Shown: piece after piece, positions 56,963-64,000 of the stretch
Layout of the letters: each line of letters opens with the position of its first letter
How positions within the stretch are numbered: position 1 is the first letter of the stretch
Assembly: GCF_006125015.1 (NCBI RefSeq)
Contig: NZ_SZZN01000001.1
Coordinates: forward strand, 1,054,001-1,118,000
Source: Roseovarius arcticus
Lineage (GTDB): Bacteria; Pseudomonadota; Alphaproteobacteria; Rhodobacterales; Rhodobacteraceae
DNA: 64,000 bases
Reading direction: 5' to 3'
Notes under the pieces: model-generated
Told to the model about the DNA's origin: nothing
Databases searched by the model: none
What the model saw: the letters and a program-made list of their open reading frames with translations, nothing else
Made by a program: the position numbers and the translations under genes

Positions 56963-58471
56963 TCAGCTGTTGCCGCTGCCGCCAAAACGCGCGGCATCTG
57001 CGGCGGCGCGGCGGATGGCGTTGGATTTATGCACCGTCTCCATATATTCGGCCTCTGGGTCGCTGTCATAGACGACGCCGCCGCCGGCCTGAATGTATAG
57101 CTTGGCATCCTTGACCACAGCAGTGCGCAGGGCGATGCAGATGTCCATATCGCCGCCCGCACTGAAATATCCGACACCGCCGCCGTAGACACCGCGCTTT
57201 TCCGGTTCGAGCTCGTCGATGATCTCCATTGCGCGTACCTTTGGCGCGCCTGACACGGTGCCGGCTGGAAGCCCTGCCAGCAGGGCGCTGAGCGCATCTT
57301 GATCCTCGGCCAGCTCGCCCACCACGTTGCTGACGATGTGCATAACGTGGCTGTAGCGCTCGATGATAAATTCCTCGGTCGGGCGCACGGTGCCGATTCT
57401 GCAGACACGGCCCGCGTCATTGCGGCCCAGATCGAGCAGCATCAGATGCTCGGCCAGCTCCTTTTGATCGGCCAGAAGGTCGGCCTCGTATGCGCGGTCT
57501 TCTTCCGGCGTGGCGCCGCGGGGGCGGGTGCCGGCGATGGGGCGCACTGTCACCTCGTCACCGAACACGCGCACAAGGATTTCGGGACTGGCGCCAATCA
57601 CCTGAAAGCCGCCGAAGTTGAAATAGAACATGAAGGGCGACGGGTTCGTCCGTCGCAAGCTGCGGTAAAGCGCGAAGGGCGGTTGCGTAAAGGGCTGCGT
57701 CCATCGCTGGCTGGGCACCACCTGAAAGATGTCGCCTGCGCGGATGTAATCCTTGGCCTTCTCGACCGCGGCCTTGTATTCGTCGCGCGTGAAGTTCGAC
57801 ACAGCCTCGCCATCCTCGGCGGCCTTGCCCAGTCCCCGGCTTTGCGGCAGGGCGCGCTCCAGATCGCGCACGGCGTCCATGACCCGCTCGGCGGCTTGGG
57901 CATAGGCGGCGCGGGCCGATTGGCCCGGCTCGTGCCATGCGGGGGCGACGACGATCACCTCGCCCTTGACCCCGTCCAGCACCGCAATCACCGATGGGCG
58001 CAACATCAGCGCATCGGGCAGCCCCAAGGGATCAGGGTTGACGTTTGGCAGATGCTCGACCAGCCGGATCATGTCGTATCCGAGGTACCCGAAAAGGCCA
58101 GCGCTGGAGGCTGGCAGATCGTCGGGCAGGTCGATCCGGCTCTCTGCGATCAAGCTGCGCAGATTATCCAGCGGCTCACCGTCCTGCTCCTGCCATGCGT
58201 CTGGATCAAAGCGCGCAGCGCGGTTGATGCGGCTTGTCTTGCCGTGGCACTGCCAGATCAGGTCCGGCTTCATCCCGATGATCGAATAGCGTCCGCGCAC
58301 CTCGCCGCCCGTCACCGATTCCAGCATAAAGGCGTCGGTTGCGGCGCCCGCCAGCTTCATCATCAGCGATACGGGCGTATCAAGATCGGCCGCCAGCCGC
58401 GTATAAACCAGTTGGCTGGCGGAGGCGTCATAACCCGGCGCGAACGTGTCAAAAGAGGGGGTCAGATCCAA
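56963..58471 (-). CDS. trpE: Anthranilate synthase component I
   Basis: This 502-residue enzyme converts chorismate to anthranilate. Conserved segments include PFALYRSLRRTNPSPFMFYF, GASPEILVRV, RPIAGTRPRGATPEEDRAYEADL, HLMLLDLGRNDAGRV, GAPKVRAMEIIDELEP and YIQAGGGVVYDSDPEAEYMET. An LxxxS-type feedback site for tryptophan lies near residue 45. It is not fused to trpG. It starts 12 bases after ppiD, so there is no room for an attenuator of its own. Confidence 0.95.
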   Translation of the reverse strand: MDLTPSFDTFAPGYDASASQLVYTRLAADLDTPVSLMMKLAGAATDAFMLESVTGGEVRGRYSIIGMKPDLIWQCHGKTSRINRAARFDPDAWQEQDGEPLDNLRSLIAESRIDLPDDLPASSAGLFGYLGYDMIRLVEHLPNVNPDPLGLPDALMLRPSVIAVLDGVKGEVIVVAPAWHEPGQSARAAYAQAAERVMDAVRDLERALPQSRGLGKAAEDGEAVSNFTRDEYKAAVEKAKDYIRAGDIFQVVPSQRWTQPFTQPPFALYRSLRRTNPSPFMFYFNFGGFQVIGASPEILVRVFGDEVTVRPIAGTRPRGATPEEDRAYEADLLADQKELAEHLMLLDLGRNDAGRVCRIGTVRPTEEFIIERYSHVMHIVSNVVGELAEDQDALSALLAGLPAGTVSGAPKVRAMEIIDELEPEKRGVYGGGVGYFSAGGDMDICIALRTAVVKDAKLYIQAGGGVVYDSDPEAEYMETVHKSNAIRRAAADAARFGGSGNS

Positions 58472-58483
58472 GGCACTGCACCC

Positions 58484-60325
58484 CTATTGGAAGTTAGCGT
58501 GGACAGCGGCGATCGCCTGCTGATCCAGCGTAATGCCCGCCCGGTTGCGGATGTCCTCGGCCAGCGCCAGATAGAGATCCTGCGCGATATCGTTCGCAGC
58601 AGAATCGCGGAGTGTGCTGCGGATCTGGTCCATCTCGCCCTCGCTACCTTCGGGCGTAGATACATCATCAAGACGTATAACGTAGAGCTTTTCATCGCCG
58701 TCCAGAAGCGTGACGTCGCCCGCCTTCATGGCAAAGACCGCGGGGATGAAGCCCGCAGGCGTGCCCGCCTGAAAGCCCTGACGTGTCAAACCTTCGACTG
58801 TTACGGGCGTCAGGCCCGCGTCCTCGAAGGTTTCGCCGCCCTGAAGCGTTTTGAGCGTTTCGCCCGCTTGGGCGCGCAGAGCGGTAAGCAACGCATCGCG
58901 CGCCCAGCCTGCGGCGACGAGGTCCTGCACATCATCCTGTGGCTGCACTGTGGGCGGCACTACTTCGTCCAATCGCATTGCAAAGACGCCGCCATCGCCA
59001 AGCGCTGCGACCTCGGGAAAGTCGCCGTCCTGCAAATCGCCCGCAGCGTCGCGAAAGGCAGCATAGCCGGCGATGCCCTCGCTCAGGCCGGGGCGCCAGT
59101 CGATGGTGTCCACCTGCATCTGCGTCTCATCGCCTAAGTTCTCAAGCGTGGCGCCGCCAGCCAGCAGATCGTTCGTGCCCTCAATTGAGGCGTCGATGAC
59201 GCGGGCGGCACGGTCTGCGGCCAGCGCGTCGCGAAGCTGCGGCTCTGCCTCTTCAAAGGGCGTGGTCTGCGCTTGTAGCACGGCGTTGACGCGGAAAAGA
59301 GCGGGGCCAAGACCCGTCTCAAGCGGGCCGACGACGTCGCCAGCGGTGGCGCCAAAGACGGCATCGCTGGCGCCGTCCAGATCGCCGACAGCGACATCGC
59401 CCATGTCGACGTCTTGCAGGGTCAGCCCGCGCGCCTCGACCAGATCGTCGAACGTGGCCTCATCTGCGTCCAGTTGTGCGCGGGCGGCATCGGCGGCGGC
59501 CTGGTCGGGGAAAATCAACCGCTCGACCAGTCGGCGCTCGGGCACGTTAAATTCGGCTGCGCGTGCATCGTAGGCTTCGCGCAGGGCGTTCTCGGGGACT
59601 TCGACGTCGTCGATGATCATATCGGGCGTCAGCCACGCATAGGTGATGCGGCGCGTCTGCGGCACGGTGAAGGCGTCCAGATTGGCCTGATAATACGCCT
59701 CCAGATCGGCGTCAGTCGACACTGGCAGGCCGGTGGTCAGTTGGGCCCGGCCAAGCGCGGCGTATGTGACGCTGCGCTCTTCGGCAATGTAGTTGATCAG
59801 GGCGTTTGTGTACGCCTCTGGCGTGCTGACGCCTGCGATGATGGCGCCTTGAACCAGCGTGCTGGCCGTCTCGGTGCGGATATCGTTCTCGAATTCGGCC
59901 TCGCTCAGGCCCGCGCGCTCTAGCGCGAAGCGATATCCCTCACGGTCAAAGTCGCCGCTAATGCCCTGAAAGGCGGGAATATCCATGATCTGATCGCGCA
60001 GCGCGGCGTCGCCGACGGAAATGCCCATGCGCGCGGTTTCGTCCTCCAGTGCGGCCTGGCTGATCAGGCGCGATAGCACGCGCTGCGGCAGACCGGCCGC
60101 ATCCGCCTCAACAAAACTAACGGGCGCGCCGCGTTCAGCAGTGGCGGCATTCACTTCGGCGCGCAGGGCACGGGCGTAGTCATTGACGTCCAGAACGGTA
60201 TCCCCGACCGAGCCGATGCGGGTGATCCCGCCGCCCAGATTGGTCACGCCAAAGCCGCCAAGGCCAAGGATCAAGAGGCCCATGAGGATCCACATTGCGG
60301 ATTTCGAGATGCTATTGGATCGCAT
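58484..60325 (-). CDS. ppiD: Periplasmic folding chaperone, peptidylprolyl isomerase PpiD/SurA-type
   Basis: This 613-residue protein has one N-terminal membrane helix (about residues 10-30) and a SurA-like N-terminal chaperone region. A parvulin (PpiC) domain lies at about 240-340 (ERRLVERLIFPDQAAADAARAQL, then GPALFRVNAVLQAQTTPFEEA), followed by a long C-terminal extension. It helps outer-membrane proteins fold. The start at 60325 is weakly supported by AAAGGCG; the frame is open further upstream into an unrelated region. It directly precedes trpE. Confidence 0.88.
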   Translation of the reverse strand: MRSNSISKSAMWILMGLLILGLGGFGVTNLGGGITRIGSVGDTVLDVNDYARALRAEVNAATAERGAPVSFVEADAAGLPQRVLSRLISQAALEDETARMGISVGDAALRDQIMDIPAFQGISGDFDREGYRFALERAGLSEAEFENDIRTETASTLVQGAIIAGVSTPEAYTNALINYIAEERSVTYAALGRAQLTTGLPVSTDADLEAYYQANLDAFTVPQTRRITYAWLTPDMIIDDVEVPENALREAYDARAAEFNVPERRLVERLIFPDQAAADAARAQLDADEATFDDLVEARGLTLQDVDMGDVAVGDLDGASDAVFGATAGDVVGPLETGLGPALFRVNAVLQAQTTPFEEAEPQLRDALAADRAARVIDASIEGTNDLLAGGATLENLGDETQMQVDTIDWRPGLSEGIAGYAAFRDAAGDLQDGDFPEVAALGDGGVFAMRLDEVVPPTVQPQDDVQDLVAAGWARDALLTALRAQAGETLKTLQGGETFEDAGLTPVTVEGLTRQGFQAGTPAGFIPAVFAMKAGDVTLLDGDEKLYVIRLDDVSTPEGSEGEMDQIRSTLRDSAANDIAQDLYLALAEDIRNRAGITLDQQAIAAVHANFQ

Positions 60326-60404
60326 ATGAGTGGCGCCTTTGTCTAAGGATACATGCGCGGGGGCGCACGTGTCAGGGGTAGGGTGCGTATTCGTCCAAGT
60401 TTGT

Positions 60405-61610
60405 CTATGCGTTGGCGGCATCCGGGGCAAGGGGCCAGCCGGGCCCGTCCAGTGCGGCCAGACGGCCAAACAGCGCGGCGATCCCGCCCCGGTCGACATT
60501 GGCAAAAGCAATGCGGAAATGCCGCGCGCCCGAGGGATCATCCGTAGGCGTAAACATTGTACCGGGCAGGGTCAGCACGCCCGCATCGCGCACCAGTCGG
60601 GGGGCCAATACGTCCGAGCCTTCGGCAAAGGGATGGGCGAGATATGCGAAATAGGCGCCTGCGCCCTTTAGTTGCCAGCCTTGGGCGGCCAGTTGCGGCA
60701 TATGTTCACTGATAGCGGCGCGGCGGTCCAGTATCTCGGCCCGCTCGCCTGCCAGCCATTGGGCGAGGTTCTGCATCCCCCAGAGCGCGCCAATCTGGCC
60801 CAGTTGGTTCGGGCAGATGGCGACGCAATCGAGGTACTTCTCAGCCTCTGCCAACCGCGCGGTTGATGCGGTCATCGCGCCGACGCGGTGGCCGGTCAGG
60901 CGGTATGCCTTGGAGAATGAGTAGAGCTGGATCAGCGTATCTGCCCAATCGGGATCGGTGAAGAGGTCATGAGGCGCACCTGTGCGCGCATCGAAATCGC
61001 GGTACGTCTCGTCCACGATCAGGGCGATGCCGCGTGCGCGGGCAAGGTCGAAAAATTCGCGGACCAGTTCGGCAGGGTACTCGGCCCCGCCGGGATTGTT
61101 TGGCGTGACCAGCACGATGGCGCGGGTGCGCGGCGTAATCAGGGACGCGGCGCGCTCGGGGTCGGGCAGCAGGCCGGCCTCGCAGGGCAGGGGCACCGCC
61201 CGCAGGCCATTCATATCGCACCACATTTTATGGTTGAAATACCACGGCGTCGGCAGGATCACCTCGTCGCCCTCATCGCAGAGCGTGGCAAGCGCAGCGC
61301 AGAACGCCTGATTGCAGCCCGAGGTGATCGCAACGTTTGCCGCGCCGACCACTCCGCCATAGGCCGCGCTCCACTGCTCAGCCACCTCGGCGCGCAACTC
61401 GTCGCGGCCCAGCACCGCGCCGTATAGATGCGCGTCTGGCTGGTGCAAAGCGGCCTCCGCGATCACGCGGCGCAGCGCCTCTGGAGGCAGATCAACCGGG
61501 GCCGCCTGAGAGACGTTGATCAGCGGGCGATCTGGCGGAAAATGGACGCCATCCAGCCAGCGGCGGGCCTCCATCACGGGCGGGGCAAAGCTGTGGGATG
61601 TGCGGCTCAT
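60405..61610 (-). CDS. Class I/II aminotransferase
   Basis: This 401-residue fold-type I PLP enzyme has the Schiff-base lysine K234 in YSFSKAYRLTGHRVG, NNPGGAEYP and the phosphate-binding ITSGCNQAFCAAL. The substrate is not certain; the sequence looks like the broad aspartate/aromatic and kynurenine-type group. It is 15 bases downstream of gpt, suggesting one transcript, and ends 80 bases from ppiD. Confidence 0.88.
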   Translation of the reverse strand: MSRTSHSFAPPVMEARRWLDGVHFPPDRPLINVSQAAPVDLPPEALRRVIAEAALHQPDAHLYGAVLGRDELRAEVAEQWSAAYGGVVGAANVAITSGCNQAFCAALATLCDEGDEVILPTPWYFNHKMWCDMNGLRAVPLPCEAGLLPDPERAASLITPRTRAIVLVTPNNPGGAEYPAELVREFFDLARARGIALIVDETYRDFDARTGAPHDLFTDPDWADTLIQLYSFSKAYRLTGHRVGAMTASTARLAEAEKYLDCVAICPNQLGQIGALWGMQNLAQWLAGERAEILDRRAAISEHMPQLAAQGWQLKGAGAYFAYLAHPFAEGSDVLAPRLVRDAGVLTLPGTMFTPTDDPSGARHFRIAFANVDRGGIAALFGRLAALDGPGWPLAPDAANA

Positions 61611-61625
61611 GGTGTGTGTCTCTCG

Positions 61626-62126
61626 TTATTTGCCGCGATAGGGCTGAACGTATTGCAGGGCCAGATCCCACGGAAAGAAAATCCACGTATCTTGGCTGAC
61701 TTCGGTGATATAACTTTGGACGCGGTCCCGGCCCATTGGCTTGGCATAGATCGTGGCAATGTGGGCTTTGGGCATATGCGCGCGCACCACGTCGAGGGTA
61801 CGGCCCGTGTCGACCAGATCGTCGATCACCAGAACGCCGGTGCCGTCGCCGATCACGTCCATATCGGGCGATTTCAAAATACTTGCAGCGCCTTGGGTCT
61901 GGTGGTCGTAGCTCTTGACGCTGATGGTATCGACGATGCGAATGTCCAACTCGCGCGCGACGATCATCGCGGGGGCCATGCCGCCGCGCGTGATGGCGAC
62001 GACTGCGCGCCATGCGCCGTCATCGGGGCCTTTGCCGTCCAGCCGCCACGCCAGTGCGCGCGCGTCGCGGTGAAGCTGATCCCAGCTGACGTGAAAACCT
62101 TTCTCGTGGGGCAGGGGTTCTTGCAT
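61626..62126 (-). CDS. gpt: Xanthine(-guanine) phosphoribosyltransferase
   Basis: This 166-residue purine salvage enzyme has the PRPP-binding loop [13 protein letters not shown] (about residues 98-110) and the N-terminal [17 protein letters not shown] typical of the Gpt family. It makes XMP and GMP from free bases. Its ATG has no strong ribosome binding site. It lies 133 bases after fabI's end on the same strand. Confidence 0.92.
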   Translation of the reverse strand: MQEPLPHEKGFHVSWDQLHRDARALAWRLDGKGPDDGAWRAVVAITRGGMAPAMIVARELDIRIVDTISVKSYDHQTQGAASILKSPDMDVIGDGTGVLVIDDLVDTGRTLDVVRAHMPKAHIATIYAKPMGRDRVQSYITEVSQDTWIFFPWDLALQYVQPYRGK

Positions 62127-62259
62127 GTAAGCCTCGTCCGGTTTGGTTGCGATGTGGGAAACCCCAAGGCAGGCGCTGGTGCCCGGCGAACAAATCAGCG
62201 CGACAACCAGTGAGTAGGGGAACTTGGACCACTGGTTGCGACTACCGGGCCACGCGCGC

Positions 62260-63066
62260 CTAGGTCGCGTCGATGTCGGGCGCGTCGACTGCCTTCATGC
62301 CGACCACGTGATAGCCAGCGTCGACATGCAGGTTCTCACCTGTCGTGCCGCTACCCAGATCGCTGAGCAAGAATAGCGCGGCCTTGCCGACATCGTTGAT
62401 CGTGACATTGCGGCGCAGGGGCGAATTCAACTCGTTCCATTTCAGGATATAGCGGAAATCACCGATGCCGCTGGCGGCCAGCGTCTTGATCGGGCCGGCA
62501 CTGATCGCGTTAACGCGGATGCCGTCTTTGCCCAGATCTTCGGCCAGGTATTTCACCGACGCCTCTAGCGCGGCCTTGGCGATACCCATGACGTTATAGT
62601 GGGGCATCACCTGCTCGGCGCCGTAATACGTGAGGGTCAGCATTGAGCCGCCGTCCTTCATCAGCGTCTCGGCGCGCTTGGCAACGGCGGTAAAGCTGTA
62701 GCAACTGACGTCCATCGTATCGAGGAAGTTCTGGCGGCTGGTGTCTATATAGCGCCCTCGCAACTCGTTCTTGTCGGAAAAGCCGATGGCGTGGACCAGA
62801 AAATCAATCTTGCCCCAGACCTTTTCGATTTCAGCGAAGGCCGCGTCTATCGAGGCAGGGTTGGACACGTTGCAATCAATCATCACCTCGGAGCCGAGCG
62901 ATTTCGCCAGCGGCTCGACCCGTTTTTTGAACGCGTCGCCCATATAGGTGAATGCAAGCTCGGCGCCCGCATCGGCGCAGGCTTGGGCAATGCCCCAAGC
63001 GATAGACTTGTCATTGGCGAGGCCCATGATTAGCCCGCGTTTACCCGCCATAAGAGTGTTTGACAT
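62260..63066 (-). CDS. fabI: Enoyl-[acyl-carrier-protein] reductase (NADH)
   Basis: This 268-residue short-chain reductase completes the fatty-acid elongation cycle and is the triclosan target. [20 protein letters not shown] is the nucleotide motif, Y147, Y157 and K164 form the catalytic set in the [22 protein letters not shown] region, and [17 protein letters not shown] is family-typical. It is divergent from pdxH across about 165 bases, where no clear promoter could be fixed. Confidence 0.95.
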   Translation of the reverse strand: MSNTLMAGKRGLIMGLANDKSIAWGIAQACADAGAELAFTYMGDAFKKRVEPLAKSLGSEVMIDCNVSNPASIDAAFAEIEKVWGKIDFLVHAIGFSDKNELRGRYIDTSRQNFLDTMDVSCYSFTAVAKRAETLMKDGGSMLTLTYYGAEQVMPHYNVMGIAKAALEASVKYLAEDLGKDGIRVNAISAGPIKTLAASGIGDFRYILKWNELNSPLRRNVTINDVGKAALFLLSDLGSGTTGENLHVDAGYHVVGMKAVDAPDIDAT

Positions 63067-63230
63067 GTACTAATCCCGACCCAATTAAATGTCTTTATTG
63101 ACCTTTAGGCGATTGGCCGAGGTGCATCAAGTGGCGGTGTGCGGCGTGTGGCGTCAGGCCAGCGCTGGTTTTGCCGCTATACTTGCGCCATATGATGCGA
63201 GGCAGGCCCATCCGGGCGGAAAGGGACATT

Positions 63231-63836
63231 ATGACCGACAGGACCGGAAAATTCGCAGGGGACGACCCCTTTCAAATCGCGCGCCGTTGGCTGGGCGAGG
63301 CTGAGGCGACAGAGCCGATCGATCCCAACGCCATCGCGCTGGCCACGGTCGATCCCGATGGGCTGCCCAATATGCGTATGGTCCTGCTCAAGGAAATCGC
63401 GGATGACGGGTTTGTCTTTTATACCAATTACGACAGCGCCAAGGGGCAGGAACTGGCGGCAAGCGGCAAGGCCGGGTTTGTGATGCATTGGAAATCGCTG
63501 CGCCGCCAAATTCGCGTGCGCGGCCCTGTCACGCGGCAGGATGGGCCCGAGGCAGACGCATATTATGCGTCCCGCTCGCTCAAAAGCAGGCTGGGCGCGT
63601 GGGCCTCGCGTCAATCGCAGCCTCTGGCCGGGCGCGGTGCGCTGATGGCCGAGGTGGCGCGTGTTTCGGCGCGCCACGGACTTAATCCGCCGCGCCCGCC
63701 GTTCTGGGGCGGGTTCAAGATTGCACCCGTCGAGATTGAGTTCTGGGCCGACGGCGACTACCGATTGCACGATCGATTTGTGTGGCGCCGCGCTGATAAT
63801 GCCGCACATTGGGACATAACACGGCTCAACCCCTGA
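63231..63836 (+). CDS. pdxH: Pyridoxamine 5'-phosphate oxidase
   Basis: This 201-residue FMN enzyme makes pyridoxal phosphate from the pyridoxamine or pyridoxine phosphates. [36 protein letters not shown] and [15 protein letters not shown] are hallmark segments. The ATG at 63231 follows AAAGGGA; the frame is open 20 codons upstream without similarity. Confidence 0.94.
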   Translation: MTDRTGKFAGDDPFQIARRWLGEAEATEPIDPNAIALATVDPDGLPNMRMVLLKEIADDGFVFYTNYDSAKGQELAASGKAGFVMHWKSLRRQIRVRGPVTRQDGPEADAYYASRSLKSRLGAWASRQSQPLAGRGALMAEVARVSARHGLNPPRPPFWGGFKIAPVEIEFWADGDYRLHDRFVWRRADNAAHWDITRLNP

Positions 63837-63872
63837 TTGCATGACGTAACGGAATGTGCTACTAATCTGTCA

Positions 63873-63901
63873 GCCGACCGCCTGCCTAACGTCGGCATTT
63901 T
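63873..63901 (+). terminator. Possible terminator after pdxH
   Basis: GCCGAC (63873-63878) pairs with GTCGGC (63891-63896), followed by ATTTT. The stem is six pairs and the T run is short, so the call is weak. The remaining bases to the window end hold no gene I can support. Confidence 0.35.
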
Positions 63902-64000
63902 ACTGCCAGAATCCGCGCATATGCGCTGATTTTCGCTTGATATAGCGCGTATGGTGCGATCGGACGACCAGTTTCCCATAGACTGAGCGACGGCGTTTCC

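Noticed and set aside
58472-58483. Tryptophan attenuator or leader in front of trpE
   Set aside because: Only 12 bases separate ppiD and trpE, too short for a leader peptide and terminator.
1-64000. Prophage, insertion sequence, integron or CRISPR array
   Set aside because: No transposase, integrase, terminal repeats or spaced direct repeats were seen. The endolysin and holin pair alone does not indicate a prophage.

Overview
The window is a gene-dense, GC-rich chromosomal segment of an alphaproteobacterium, most likely a marine member of the Rhodobacteraceae (Roseobacter group). Three things support this: the DUF4167 gene beside prfA-prmC, the GTTC-N7-GTTC type of SOS box in front of lexA, and a gene-transfer-agent (GTA) style endolysin and holin pair. 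There are about 58 protein genes, one tRNA and one cobalamin riboswitch. No insertion sequence, prophage or CRISPR array is visible.

Layout. 1-9.4 kb: a truncated AI-2E family permease, the valine-degradation genes mmsB and mmsA with a carboxylate-amine ligase between them and a divergent LysR gene, a CBS protein, coaD, gap and a DUF808 membrane protein. 9.4-15.1 kb: transketolase, a coiled-coil gene coupled to zapA, and an SOS-boxed uvrD/pcrA helicase. 15.1-18.2 kb: a type I secretion ABC transporter and membrane fusion pair. 18.2-22.2 kb: a cobalamin riboswitch in front of an orphan 87-residue gene, then the zinc regulon (zur-znuC-znuB divergent from znuA across two Zur-like palindromes). 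22.3-28.8 kb: tRNA(CAU), purM-purN-rnd, a lipoprotein, sufE, purL. 28.9-36.6 kb: a PLP lyase and M24 peptidase pair, mazG, agmatinase, DUF1499, prfA-prmC and DUF4167. 36.6-44.9 kb: a candidate small RNA, a LysR gene, murI, argC, then ccmE and ccmF-ccmH (cytochrome c maturation) separated by the GTA endolysin and holin, and a PaaG-like isomerase. 45-50.6 kb: gltA, gltX, a comEC gene with a broken 5' end, lexA. 50.7-58.5 kb: moeA-moaC-trpC-trpD-trpG, a divergent-deacetylase gene, an RsuA-type pseudouridine synthase and trpE. 58.5-64 kb: ppiD, an aminotransferase, gpt, fabI and pdxH.

Most of this is housekeeping. The parts that deserve attention are: the cobalamin riboswitch driving an uncharacterised small protein; a compact candidate small RNA with a CCUCC core at 36.7 kb; matching SOS boxes at lexA and uvrD; the GTA lysis cassette inside the cytochrome c maturation genes, in the same window as a comEC gene (the DNA uptake channel) carrying both a frameshift and a nonsense codon; and a GAPDH lacking the NAD-selecting aspartate. 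Functional assignments rest on motif and family recognition from reading the sequence; no database search was run.
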